From Candidatus Hydrogenedentota bacterium (GTDB taxonomy: Bacteria; Hydrogenedentota; Hydrogenedentia; Hydrogenedentales; SLHB01), in the NCBI GenBank assembly GCA_003552765.1, contig PUOI01000190.1, forward strand, positions 1 to 8,663: a DNA stretch of 8,663 nucleotides, written 5' to 3'. A program made the translations under genes and the position numbers. This document shows positions 1 through 5,785 of this stretch, piece after piece. Positions within the stretch are counted from its first letter, which is position 1; the number at the start of each line of letters is the position of its first letter. The notes under the pieces were generated by a model that was not told the DNA's origin, did not search any database, and worked only from the letters and a program-made list of their open reading frames with translations.

Positions 1-53
1 TAGGGTACGAGCCCGCGTTCGATACACCGCCGCGTCGGGGCTGGCGACTTGGC

Positions 54-82
54 AAGAAAATCCCCGCTTACAGGCGCGGGGA
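54..82 (-). terminator. Rho-independent terminator of the leftward operon
   Basis: On the minus strand, the 7-bp arms TCCCCGC (82-76) and GCGGGGA (67-61) pair perfectly around an 8-nt loop, and TTTTCTT follows at once (60-54). This is the classic intrinsic terminator layout. It sits about 70 nt after the stop of the last leftward gene and has the right polarity for that unit. On the plus strand the hairpin is not followed by a T-run, so it would not stop rightward transcription well. Confidence 0.75.
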
Positions 83-151
83 AAGCCCAGGGCCACGGCG
101 CAAGGAGGGACGCCAGGCCACTCGCTACGGGGGCAGGGATGACCCCCGGAA

Positions 152-544
152 TTAGAGGGTTAGGATCTTGCCTGTTGGCGATGCCGGTCCAGCCTGTAGC
201 CACGCACGGAACTTGTCGAGATCGCGCAATTCAATTGCGTAGGCCCCGAAACTAGCCGCCGTCTCCATGAATGCGCGCTGCTTTTTCGTGAGCACTGCCT
301 TTCCTGTCTTCACGTCGATACAGACGAACCGGCCAAGCCACAGGTAGCCGAACAGGTCCGGGATGCCAGGCGTGCCCATGCGCCGCCGCATGGCGTGATC
401 GTAGTTCGGATGATATTTGAACAGCCTGCCGGCGTCAAGTTCCGTTACAAGGCATAGTGCGGCGTTTACAAGGCGGCTGTGGGCGTCGTTGCGGTTTGGG
501 TTGGGCTCCTCGTCCCTTTTACTTTCCTTGGGCTTCCGTGTCAT
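152..544 (-). CDS. VRR-NUC-type phage nuclease (PD-(D/E)XK fold)
   Basis: A 130-aa protein probably acting as a structure-specific DNA nuclease on branched or nicked phage DNA. The core reads GTPGIPDLFG (Asp63), then FVCIDVKTG (Asp77 and Lys79, the D/E-x-K pair), then LTKKQRAF (Gln89) and a final SFGAYAIEL strand. This order, G-x-PD-L / (E/D)VK / LT-x-x-Q-x-x-F, is that of VRR-NUC domains. The usual acidic residue in the first helix is not obvious here, and Asp replaces the more common Glu before V-K. An upstream in-frame ATG at 571 exists, but I chose the ATG at 544: it overlaps the helicase stop as ATGA and has AAGGAAGG just upstream. It is the last gene of the operon. Its coupling to a helicase suggests joint work on recombination or replication intermediates; the substrate is not shown by the sequence. 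Confidence 0.85.
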   Translation of the reverse strand: MTRKPKESKRDEEPNPNRNDAHSRLVNAALCLVTELDAGRLFKYHPNYDHAMRRRMGTPGIPDLFGYLWLGRFVCIDVKTGKAVLTKKQRAFMETAASFGAYAIELRDLDKFRAWLQAGPASPTGKILTL

Positions 545-1935
545 CCCGCCTTCCTTTCTCTTGCCTTCCATCTATGACAGGCCCATCCCGGCTTATAACC
601 GCGTTCCTTTTCGATTGCCAACAATTCCTCGTAGCTCCGCGCACGGCCTACTTCGCGCCGCTTGCGTCTAGCCTCCTCTTCGCGCGCCCGCTCAATCTCT
701 TCCCTTTCGGCCTTAGTTAGCCGCCCCTTCACCTTGTCGGGCGTCCGCGGTTCGGCCACCTTTTCCGCGCCGCACGATGGGCAAACGCGGGGACCGGGGC
801 GGAATGCGGCGAAGCAGGACTTGCACATCGTGATGGATTCCGCGCGCGTCTCCGATTCCTCAAGGCCCCGTTCCAGCGTCCATTCGCGATCCGCGTCGGG
901 GAACCCGTGTCGATACGTGTTGCCCGCGTGGTCAAGGATGATCGCTTTGTCCTTCCCCGGCGCCACCCGCAACAGCCGTCCGGCCTGTTGTATCCATAGC
1001 GCCGTGGATTGCGTGGGCCTTAACATGATGCCCACTCGCGCCGCCGGCACGTCCAAGCCCTCGGATATTAGGTCACACGACGTGAGGACTTGCACATTGC
1101 CGCGCGCCAGGCCGCCTATAAGGTCATCGCGTATCGCCTTTTCTGTGGCGCCGTCCACGGCGAATGACTGGTATCCCGCGCCGCTGAACATCTCGGCCAC
1201 CTTTTGCGCGTGATGACGGCTCACACAGAATGCTATGGCGGGCTCGCCATCGGCATGTTCCCGGTAGTGGTCTATCGCGTCGCCTACTACGGCGGATCGG
1301 TCCAGGGCGGATTCTAACTCACGCCGCTTGAAGTCGCCCCGCGATATAGCCACGCCGTCCGCCTGGTCGCCGCCAATGGTGTATAGATCGCAGTCAACAA
1401 GACAGCCGAGGCACCGAAGCTCTGAGTAGGCCGGCCCTTGGATTAAGGTCTCCCATATCTCCCCGAGGCCCTTGCCAGTAAGCCTACACGGCGTGGCCGT
1501 GACGCCTATCGTGGGTATGTCGAAATGGGAGATAATAGCCTCCCATGTTGCCGCCGTGGCATGATGCGCCTCGTCAATGACGAGGATCTGATAACGCCAG
1601 GCGGGGTAGTATTGGAGGCGCGTGCGCAGCGTGTCGATGGAGGCGACTTGCACCATGGACCGCGCATTGCTTTCCCCATCCCATCCCGCCGCAATCACGC
1701 CGGGCTCCATACCGAATTGCCGGATGGATTCGACCGTCTGCCTAACCAACTCGCGCCGGTGCACGCAAATCAGTACCCGGTTGCCCTTGGCCGCCGCTTG
1801 CGTGGCGATATAAGAGAAGAGGATCGTCTTGCCCCCGCCGGTTGGTAGCGTGTACAGGACGCGGCGATACCCGGCGTAAAAGGCCCGCCGGATATCGTCC
1901 GCGCCAGATTGTTGATGTGGCCAGAGGGTCAGCAT
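541..1935 (-). CDS. DEAH-box superfamily 2 DNA helicase with C-terminal zinc ribbon
   Basis: A 464-aa SF2 helicase or translocase that would use ATP to unwind or remodel DNA. The RecA-like motifs appear in order: LPTGGGKT (Walker A, residues 30-37), VHRREL (motif Ia), VIDEAH (Walker B/DEAH, 119-124), VTATP (motif III, 145-149), LISEGLDVP (motif V, 289-297) and QQAGRLLR (motif VI with arginine fingers, 316-323). A CxxC-x10-CxxC zinc ribbon follows at 371-388, then a highly charged, probably coiled-coil tail (about 400-445). Phage relatives of this RadD/type III restriction-like group are common in recombination clusters. No clear ribosome binding site precedes the ATG at 1935, and a TGA closes the frame upstream, so translation is probably coupled to the preceding gene, which ends 19 nt upstream. 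The 3' end overlaps the nuclease gene as ATGA. Confidence 0.95.
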   Translation of the reverse strand: MLTLWPHQQSGADDIRRAFYAGYRRVLYTLPTGGGKTILFSYIATQAAAKGNRVLICVHRRELVRQTVESIRQFGMEPGVIAAGWDGESNARSMVQVASIDTLRTRLQYYPAWRYQILVIDEAHHATAATWEAIISHFDIPTIGVTATPCRLTGKGLGEIWETLIQGPAYSELRCLGCLVDCDLYTIGGDQADGVAISRGDFKRRELESALDRSAVVGDAIDHYREHADGEPAIAFCVSRHHAQKVAEMFSGAGYQSFAVDGATEKAIRDDLIGGLARGNVQVLTSCDLISEGLDVPAARVGIMLRPTQSTALWIQQAGRLLRVAPGKDKAIILDHAGNTYRHGFPDADREWTLERGLEESETRAESITMCKSCFAAFRPGPRVCPSCGAEKVAEPRTPDKVKGRLTKAEREEIERAREEEARRKRREVGRARSYEELLAIEKERGYKPGWACHRWKARERKAG

Positions 1936-1954
1936 GGATTAGGGTTTCGGCTCA

Positions 1955-2269
1955 TCACGGTTTGGGCTCATACGGTTTGGGTTCTTCGGCCCACGCGATG
2001 ACGGCGGCATGGTGCTCGAACTTTGTGCCGTTCCAGTACACATGATGTACGGCGCCATGCTTGTCCGTGACCAAGTACCAGTCCAGGCGATTAGGATCGT
2101 ATTCAACGAACTGGCGCCATGCAGACACTGTTTTGCCAGGCGAAAGATCCGGCTCGTCGAACGGGCACTCCCTAAGGGCCTCCTCGGCTACCTGAAGCGC
2201 CTTATACGGTTCGCCGTTAACCCGCAACGCCTCAAGGTACACGTCTCTCCATAGCTCGGTTCGGTCCAT
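1955..2269 (-). CDS. Small protein with DUF551-like C-terminal half
   Basis: A 104-aa protein of unknown function. The first 35 residues look like a helical hairpin (LWRDVYLEALRVNGEPYKALQ and on). The C-terminal half, WYLVTDKHGAVHHVYWNG followed by a Lys/Phe-containing strand, AVIAWAEEPKP and a Pro-rich end, follows the pattern of phage DUF551 proteins (a YVLVTD-like strand, a YY-like strand, then THWMPLPEPP). I make that link from memory of the pattern, not a search. The ATG at 2269 has CCTCCTTT (minus strand AAAGGAGG) 5 nt away; a second AAGGAGG lies 14 nt further upstream in the 35-nt gap. The gene ends in a short EPKPY repeat, and one more repeat unit lies just past the stop in another frame. 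It immediately precedes the helicase and may be translationally coupled to it. Confidence 0.8.
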   Translation of the reverse strand: MDRTELWRDVYLEALRVNGEPYKALQVAEEALRECPFDEPDLSPGKTVSAWRQFVEYDPNRLDWYLVTDKHGAVHHVYWNGTKFEHHAAVIAWAEEPKPYEPKP

Positions 2270-2304
2270 CGTGCCCTCCTTTCTTTGGCCTCCTTCGCCT
2301 ATCG

Positions 2305-2763
2305 TTAATCCGCAAACACCGGCCCGTCGGGCAAATGCGCCCAGGACCGGATATGCTTATCATCCATTAGGAACTCGCCAACGGTTGGGTCATACTCCAG
2401 AATGTATTTGTCATCCCCAACATCCACTATGTAGCATCCGCTAGTTTGCGGATGTAGCCGCGGGTACAGAAACCAGACTAGTGTCTCGTATTCGGACGTC
2501 CGATTGCCGGACGGCGGCGTGTACTGTTCCGTGCGGCTTGTGGGGTCCTCAGTGGTGACGCCTTGTGTGGCCTCCGCGCCACCGGGCGGTGCCCATTCAC
2601 CGCACCAATTCTGGCGATACACCAGAGGGAATCCTCCTCGATACTCGGGATCTAACGGCGGATAGCGGCGGCACCGAAACATTTTTTCGCGCGGGCTTTT
2701 CACGGCAAAGCGGCACGTCTCACACTTGCGCTCCATATTACGGCCCATGCTACGCTCCATCAT
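2305..2763 (-). CDS. Four-cysteine putative zinc-binding protein with DUF551-like tail
   Basis: A 152-aa protein of unknown function. Its N-terminus holds CETC (Cys14, Cys17), FRCRRYPP (Cys31) and NWCGEW (Cys54), a spacing typical of small phage proteins thought to bind one zinc ion. A Pro/Thr/Ser/Glu-rich linker (about 60-90) follows. The C-terminal part (CYIVDVGDDKYILEYDP, then F and RSWAHLPDGP) resembles the tail of the next gene and the DUF551 pattern. The ATG at 2763 forms an ATGA overlap with the RecT stop but lacks a strong ribosome binding site. An in-frame ATG at 2748 has GGAG 6 nt upstream and is an equally reasonable start, leaving all four cysteines in place. Its place inside the recombination operon hints at a nucleic-acid role, but nothing proves it. 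Confidence 0.8.
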   Translation of the reverse strand: MMERSMGRNMERKCETCRFAVKSPREKMFRCRRYPPLDPEYRGGFPLVYRQNWCGEWAPPGGAEATQGVTTEDPTSRTEQYTPPSGNRTSEYETLVWFLYPRLHPQTSGCYIVDVGDDKYILEYDPTVGEFLMDDKHIRSWAHLPDGPVFAD

Positions 2764-3785
2764 TCATCTCGTTCCAGGTCCGCGGCGATTTTCCGCAGGG
2801 CTTCAACAGGAACTTGGCTTACGTCCGGGTATCCCATATCCGCGAACGCTTGTTCAGTGTAATCGCGACCCCACGCATCCACGATGCGGCTGCATAGTTC
2901 CTCGCGTTCCGTGGCCTCGTCCGGCGCCTCCGGCGAATCCCCTATAGGATCCTCGCCCATCACTTCCGCCTCCACGCTATCCGCCGCCCCCGGCTCGTCC
3001 AGGGGCGAACTCAACTCCTCAAGGGGTTTCGCGTGCCGGCCTGAACGGGTTTCGCGCGCGGAGGTTTCGATAGGTTCAAGCTCGGACTCGTCCATGCTAT
3101 CCAACTCGGCGGCTTCGGCGGCCATCGGGACGATGTTCGCTAACCTACGGATCGCCGTCTTGACGGCCATGGGCTCGAAATCGTCACGCCATGGGCCGAC
3201 GACGTTGCCCTTCTTATCCTTGGACGGGGACCGCCGCATCGTCTTGTCGATTTCGGAGCGGGGAACCCATACGAATTGGCGTTGACCGTTGGCGTAAAAG
3301 GCCACGGCGTAGGTTAGGATGAGCTCGCCCCGGTCGCCTGTTACACAAGGCTTGTGTTCCAGCTTAGGATCAAGCCCTAGCTCAATCTCAAAGTGATCCG
3401 CCTCGTAGACCGCCGCCGCTTGGACGTGGTTCACCGCGCCCGCGCGCCGCATAAGCTCAACAAGGCCGCGATAACCTGGTATGAGTTTTGCCTCTTTGGC
3501 GCCGAGTTTCTTGTTCCGGTAGGCCACCATGTAGGCGTGGCCAAGCGGCCCGTTAATCTCAAGCCCCACGTCAGCCGCCTGTAGCACGGCGCGGTAGATG
3601 GAGCCGGGATTGTTCACTGCAATCTCTTGTAGCTGTTGATTGTCCTGTAGCTGGTTGATAACCATTCGCGCCATACGCTCCGGGCTCAGGTGCCGTGGAA
3701 GGCTCTGCTTCATCTTGGCCAAGAAATCGGCGTCGGTAAGCGTGGCGCCTACTTTCTGTATCGCGGGGGTTCGCGGGTTCGTCAT
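2760..3785 (-). CDS. recT: RecT-family single-strand annealing recombinase
   Basis: A 341-aa RecT/Redβ-type protein that coats single-stranded DNA left by the partner exonuclease and anneals it to a complementary strand. Family signatures are clear: PERMARMVINQLQ near residue 35, SIYRAVLQAADVGLEIN (62-78), GHAYMVAYRNKK (82-93), LIPGYRGLVELMRRAG (101-116), a region with PWRDDFEPMAVKTAIRR (198-214), and the LANIVPM end of the core. The C-terminal third is acidic and probably flexible (about 225-290), then a short helical segment closes the protein; this tail may bind partners. An upstream ATG at 3827 is in frame, but the ATG at 3785 has AAGGAGG 7 nt away and overlaps the exonuclease stop as ATGA, so I chose it. 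The tight coupling to the YqaJ-type gene is the usual two-gene recombination pair. Confidence 0.97.
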   Translation of the reverse strand: MTNPRTPAIQKVGATLTDADFLAKMKQSLPRHLSPERMARMVINQLQDNQQLQEIAVNNPGSIYRAVLQAADVGLEINGPLGHAYMVAYRNKKLGAKEAKLIPGYRGLVELMRRAGAVNHVQAAAVYEADHFEIELGLDPKLEHKPCVTGDRGELILTYAVAFYANGQRQFVWVPRSEIDKTMRRSPSKDKKGNVVGPWRDDFEPMAVKTAIRRLANIVPMAAEAAELDSMDESELEPIETSARETRSGRHAKPLEELSSPLDEPGAADSVEAEVMGEDPIGDSPEAPDEATEREELCSRIVDAWGRDYTEQAFADMGYPDVSQVPVEALRKIAADLERDE

Positions 3786-4705
3786 TTCGTGGCCTCCTTC
3801 TTCACACGGAACCGCCGAAACTTGCACGCGGGCCGCGGTTCCGATTCAGCCGCGCGCGTCTCTGTGTAGTACGTGACCTTCTTACCTGTACCGGCGATGC
3901 GCGCTTCACTAGCGTCTCCGATGGCGGCTAGCAGGCGATTCTGCGCTTGCTTGGCCCGGCCTGCGGCGGCCTTTTCCTCTTCCCGCGCCGCCTCGTATTC
4001 GGCGAGCACGTCCGCCCATTCCGCGTCCAGGTCGATGATCTCTCCCGAGTCATCCGGGTGGAGGGTGCGCAACACCGCGCGACTACTGTCGGATCCGTCC
4101 GGCGGGTAGGGGCAGCGATCTCGATCCCTAACCGTCCCCCAGAATGCCTCCACGCGCCGCACATGCTCGCGCGCGAAGTCCGGGTTGAACTCTAACCATT
4201 CCGGCTTGGGCTCGCCACGGAAAAAGCTGGTGGAGAGCACGGCGCGAGGGATGCCTGTGAGTAACATCTGCTGCTGGACCTGGACCTGGTACATCATAGG
4301 GATCGCGCCTTGCCAATGCTTATACGATGTCTTGCATTCGATAAGCACCGGGCCTTGAGCATCACGCGCGATAAAGTCCGGCGTGGCTCCGATCCCTCGC
4401 TCCCAATCTACCCAGCAATCCAGCCCGCCGCCGGACACGATCTCTAGTTCGCACTGTTCCGAGATGGATTCGGCGATCTGGCGTTCGATGCGCCGCCCCC
4501 AACGCGCACGGGAATGGTCGACCGGCGGAGGATCGTAGAGGCGCTGCTTCATGTGCCAAAGCTCAAATAGTGACAGCCAGTCATGCTCTTCATAAAGAGC
4601 CGCGGCCTCTGACGCCCACACGGCGTGGATACGGTCGGCGAGCCAGGCCTCCTCGGTTGGATAGCTCACCTTGACGGCAATCACTAGGTCTTGCGGGTCA
4701 CTCAT
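3782..4705 (-). CDS. YqaJ/lambda-exonuclease-type 5'-3' exonuclease
   Basis: A 307-aa nuclease expected to resect double-stranded DNA ends and hand the single strand to RecT. Catalytic elements of the lambda exonuclease branch of the PD-(D/E)XK fold are visible: WGRRIERQIAE with Glu74, GATPDFIA with Asp110, LIECKTS with Glu123 and Lys125, and a Tyr/Gln-rich helix MMYQVQVQQQMLLTG (137-151) that matches the motif seen after the active site in YqaJ proteins. A charged helical segment (about 240-265) and a final basic strand (KVTYYTETR, then FRRFRVKK) complete it. The ATG at 4705 overlaps the preceding gene by 8 nt and has GGGAG 7 nt upstream. It is followed directly by recT with a 4-nt overlap, which supports a working pair. 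Confidence 0.95.
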   Translation of the reverse strand: MSDPQDLVIAVKVSYPTEEAWLADRIHAVWASEAAALYEEHDWLSLFELWHMKQRLYDPPPVDHSRARWGRRIERQIAESISEQCELEIVSGGGLDCWVDWERGIGATPDFIARDAQGPVLIECKTSYKHWQGAIPMMYQVQVQQQMLLTGIPRAVLSTSFFRGEPKPEWLEFNPDFAREHVRRVEAFWGTVRDRDRCPYPPDGSDSSRAVLRTLHPDDSGEIIDLDAEWADVLAEYEAAREEEKAAAGRAKQAQNRLLAAIGDASEARIAGTGKKVTYYTETRAAESEPRPACKFRRFRVKKEATK

Positions 4706-4973
4706 CGCCCGTCTCCCATTGGCCGTCCAACGCCTTCACGGCCTGTTCCATTTCGTCCAGCTTAACCTGAGCGGCCTCCACCTTGGCGCCCAAGGCCATA
4801 GTCCGCGCCTCGGCGTGTATGTCTTCCAGCGCGCCCCACGCCTCTAGGAGCGCCGCCTGCGCCTTGTCCAGGGCCTCTTGGTATCGCTCGCGGCTCCGCT
4901 CGGCGTAGTGCTCCCGCTCGCTAACGCGCGGAGGCGGCGTGCGGCGGTCATGGGGGATAGGGTCACGATGCAT
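4698..4973 (-). CDS. Small coiled-coil protein, function unknown
   Basis: A 91-aa protein I do not recognise. The first 20 residues are basic and Pro-rich (HRDPIPHDRRTPPPR); the rest is almost wholly helical and Ala/Glu-rich, with heptad-like spacing of Ala and Leu from about residue 22 to 83, so a coiled-coil dimer or a partner-binding helix is likely. The ATG at 4973 has AGGAGG 6 nt upstream; the start overlaps the previous gene by 11 nt and the end overlaps the exonuclease gene by 8 nt. Such tight packing means it is surely co-translated with the recombination genes. It could be a small accessory factor of the exonuclease or an inhibitor of a host protein; neither is shown by the sequence. 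Confidence 0.8.
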   Translation of the reverse strand: MHRDPIPHDRRTPPPRVSEREHYAERSRERYQEALDKAQAALLEAWGALEDIHAEARTMALGAKVEAAQVKLDEMEQAVKALDGQWETGDE

Positions 4974-5220
4974 GGTGGGCCTCCTTTCGTGGATGCCGGA
5001 ACATGATGGCCCCTCGGCCGCAAGTAATCACGGCGATCTCTCTGTAGTTGGCGTAGTTGCACGTAGCCTCCATACCGGTCATACGCTGGAAATGGTTGGC
5101 GGCGTCAATCAACGCTTGTACGCGCTCCTCGGGCGTATCGAAACGGTGATTCTCGCGAAGCTCAACGCTCACGATACCAAGCCCGAAATCCGTGACTTCG
5201 TAAATCACTTGCGTGCTCAT
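4963..5220 (-). CDS. First gene of the leftward early operon, unknown 85-aa protein
   Basis: An 85-aa protein I do not recognise. It looks like a small alpha/beta domain: strands TQVIYEVTDFGLGIVSVEL, a helix EERVQALIDAANHFQRM, and strands ATCNYAN and EIAVITCGRGAIMF, with a basic His-rich end. It has two cysteines, no membrane segment and no signal peptide. The frame is open up to an ATG at 5289, but that lies inside the promoter; the ATG at 5220 has AGGAGG 7 nt upstream and is downstream of the predicted transcript start, so I chose it. As the first product of a strong early promoter it is well placed to be made soon after infection or induction. Confidence 0.83.
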   Translation of the reverse strand: MSTQVIYEVTDFGLGIVSVELRENHRFDTPEERVQALIDAANHFQRMTGMEATCNYANYREIAVITCGRGAIMFRHPRKEAHHAS

Positions 5221-5240
5221 CGTCTTGCCTCCTTTGCCTT

Positions 5241-5257
5241 GGCGGCCCCATGCCGCC
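5241..5257 (-). promoter_or_regulatory. Hairpin in the 5' leader of the leftward operon
   Basis: Perfect 6-bp arms GGCGGC (5241-5246) and GCCGCC (5252-5257) enclose a 5-nt loop. It falls in the leader RNA between the predicted transcript start (about 5265) and the AGGAGG at 5228-5233. It could protect the 5' end or tune translation. No T-run follows, so it is not an intrinsic terminator. Confidence 0.5.
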
Positions 5258-5265
5258 GCGCCTCT

Positions 5266-5300
5266 GATTGGAATATACCATACCGGCATACCCCTGTCAA
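5266..5300 (-). promoter_or_regulatory. Leftward early promoter with embedded operator
   Basis: On the minus strand TTGACA (5300-5295) and TATATT (5277-5272) are separated by exactly 17 bp, with a TGG before the -10 box (extended -10). This is close to sigma70 consensus. Transcript start is expected near 5265, giving a 45-nt leader before the first gene. The spacer and -10 carry GGTATGCCGGTATGGTATA with three GGTAT units at offsets 0, 8 and 13; the same string occurs in the rightward promoter, so it is probably a repressor site. Confidence 0.88.
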
Positions 5301-5332
5301 GCCCCGTGCCGCCTTATTTCGCCCGCCACGCC

Positions 5333-5359
5333 CTAAGTCCTTGCCTCCCCTGCACTTAC
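5333..5359. repeat. Dyad 1 (inner, left control region)
   Basis: CTAAGT (5333-5338) and ACTTAC (5354-5359) form an imperfect inverted repeat with a 15-bp centre that begins CCTTGC. One of four copies of this motif. Arm starts are 21 bp apart, so both half-sites face the same side of the helix. It ends 32 bp upstream of the leftward -35 box. Likely a binding site for a dimeric protein; the protein is not identified. Confidence 0.75.
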
Positions 5360-5396
5360 GCCGGTCACGATTTTTCGCGTCCCCTGCGCAATCACA

Positions 5397-5412
5397 TGCA
5401 CGCGCGAGTAAC
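5397..5412 (-). promoter_or_regulatory. Half-site element between the left dyads
   Basis: On the minus strand it reads GTTACTCGCGCGTGCA. It matches the element at 8479-8494 at 12 of 16 positions (GTTAC, CG and TGCA at identical spacing) and in the same orientation relative to the nearby promoter. GTTAC resembles a dyad half-site arm. Function is inferred only from this conservation. Confidence 0.45.
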
Positions 5413-5419
5413 CTTCCCC

Positions 5420-5446
5420 GTAAGTCCTTGCACCCCAAACACTTAC
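5420..5446. repeat. Dyad 2 (outer, left control region)
   Basis: GTAAGT (5420-5425) and ACTTAC (5441-5446) are perfect inverted arms, extended to 7 bp by the flanking C and G, around a 15-bp centre that begins CCTTGC. It is the best-matching copy of the four. It sits 22 bp before the TTTACA box of the HTH gene, so binding here could also affect that promoter. Confidence 0.8.
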
Positions 5447-5467
5447 GGGTTGCGCGGATGAAATGGG

Positions 5468-5502
5468 TTTACAAGGGCGTCGCCGCATGATACCATATAG
5501 GA
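5468..5502 (+). promoter_or_regulatory. Promoter of the HTH gene, overlapping a putative operator
   Basis: TTTACA (5468-5473) and TACCAT (5491-5496) lie 17 bp apart. The predicted transcript start falls at or next to the ATG at 5503, so the mRNA would have almost no leader. The -10 box is covered by ATACCATA (5490-5497), an 8-bp sequence shared with both outward promoters, which would allow self-repression. Confidence 0.55.
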
Positions 5503-5754
5503 ATGACAACCACGGAATCCATTTCGGGTATGATCGCCCTCGGGCGCCGGATGGCCGCCGCGCGGGAAGCGGCTGGGCTCTCCCAGGGCTACATTGCGGC
5601 GCGCCTCGGCGTCACGCAACCCACCGTTTCGCGATGGGAATCAGGGGACCGGACGATCTCCATAGGCCACCTCACGGCCTACGCGGCTCTATGCCAGGCC
5701 AGCCTATACGAGATCATGGAAGGGCGCATCGCGCGGCCCAAAGGTCCCGCCTAA
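5503..5754 (+). CDS. Cro/CI-type helix-turn-helix transcriptional regulator
   Basis: An 83-aa DNA-binding protein of the XRE (HTH_3) family. The helix-turn-helix is plain at residues 26-53: LSQGYIAARLGVTQPTVSRW followed by ESGDRTIS, preceded by the usual basic helix GRRMAAAREAAG. It is little more than the DNA-binding domain, with no CI-type cleavage domain, so it resembles Cro or a short immunity repressor. A TGA 15 nt upstream (5488-5490) closes the frame, and there is no usable ribosome binding site before the ATG at 5503; together with the promoter position this points to leaderless translation, as known for lambda cI from its maintenance promoter. A later ATG at 5530 is possible but would shorten the first helix. 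It faces the leftward operon and probably controls both early promoters and itself. Confidence 0.92.
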   Translation: MTTTESISGMIALGRRMAAAREAAGLSQGYIAARLGVTQPTVSRWESGDRTISIGHLTAYAALCQASLYEIMEGRIARPKGPA

Positions 5755-5785
5755 TTGACCACTTAGCGAAGGAGAATTAGCCGGC

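Noticed and set aside
1..50. Possible tRNA 3' end suggested by GTTCGATAC
   Set aside because: The flanking bases do not form the 5-bp T-arm stem or an acceptor end.
3..155. Open plus-strand frame entering from the left edge and ending in TAG at 153-155, possibly the end of a convergent gene
   Set aside because: Only about 50 residues are visible, very Arg/Gly/Pro-rich, another frame is also open there, and it would run through the leftward terminator. It cannot be supported without the sequence to the left.
662..1213. 183-residue open frame on the plus strand opposite the helicase
   Set aside because: It is antisense to clear helicase motifs, low in complexity (Ser/Arg-rich), and is a shadow of GC-rich codon use.
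5419..5447. Dyad 2 as an RNA hairpin terminator
   Set aside because: The 7-bp stem has a 15-nt loop and no T-run; four copies with fixed spacing in non-coding DNA fit protein-binding sites better.
4939..5490. 183-residue plus-strand open frame across the left control region
   Set aside because: It begins inside two minus-strand genes and runs through the promoter and both dyads; no ribosome binding site and no recognisable domain.
5463..5780. 105-residue frame overlapping the HTH gene
   Set aside because: The HTH motif is in the other frame; this one is Arg/His/Pro-rich shadow sequence.
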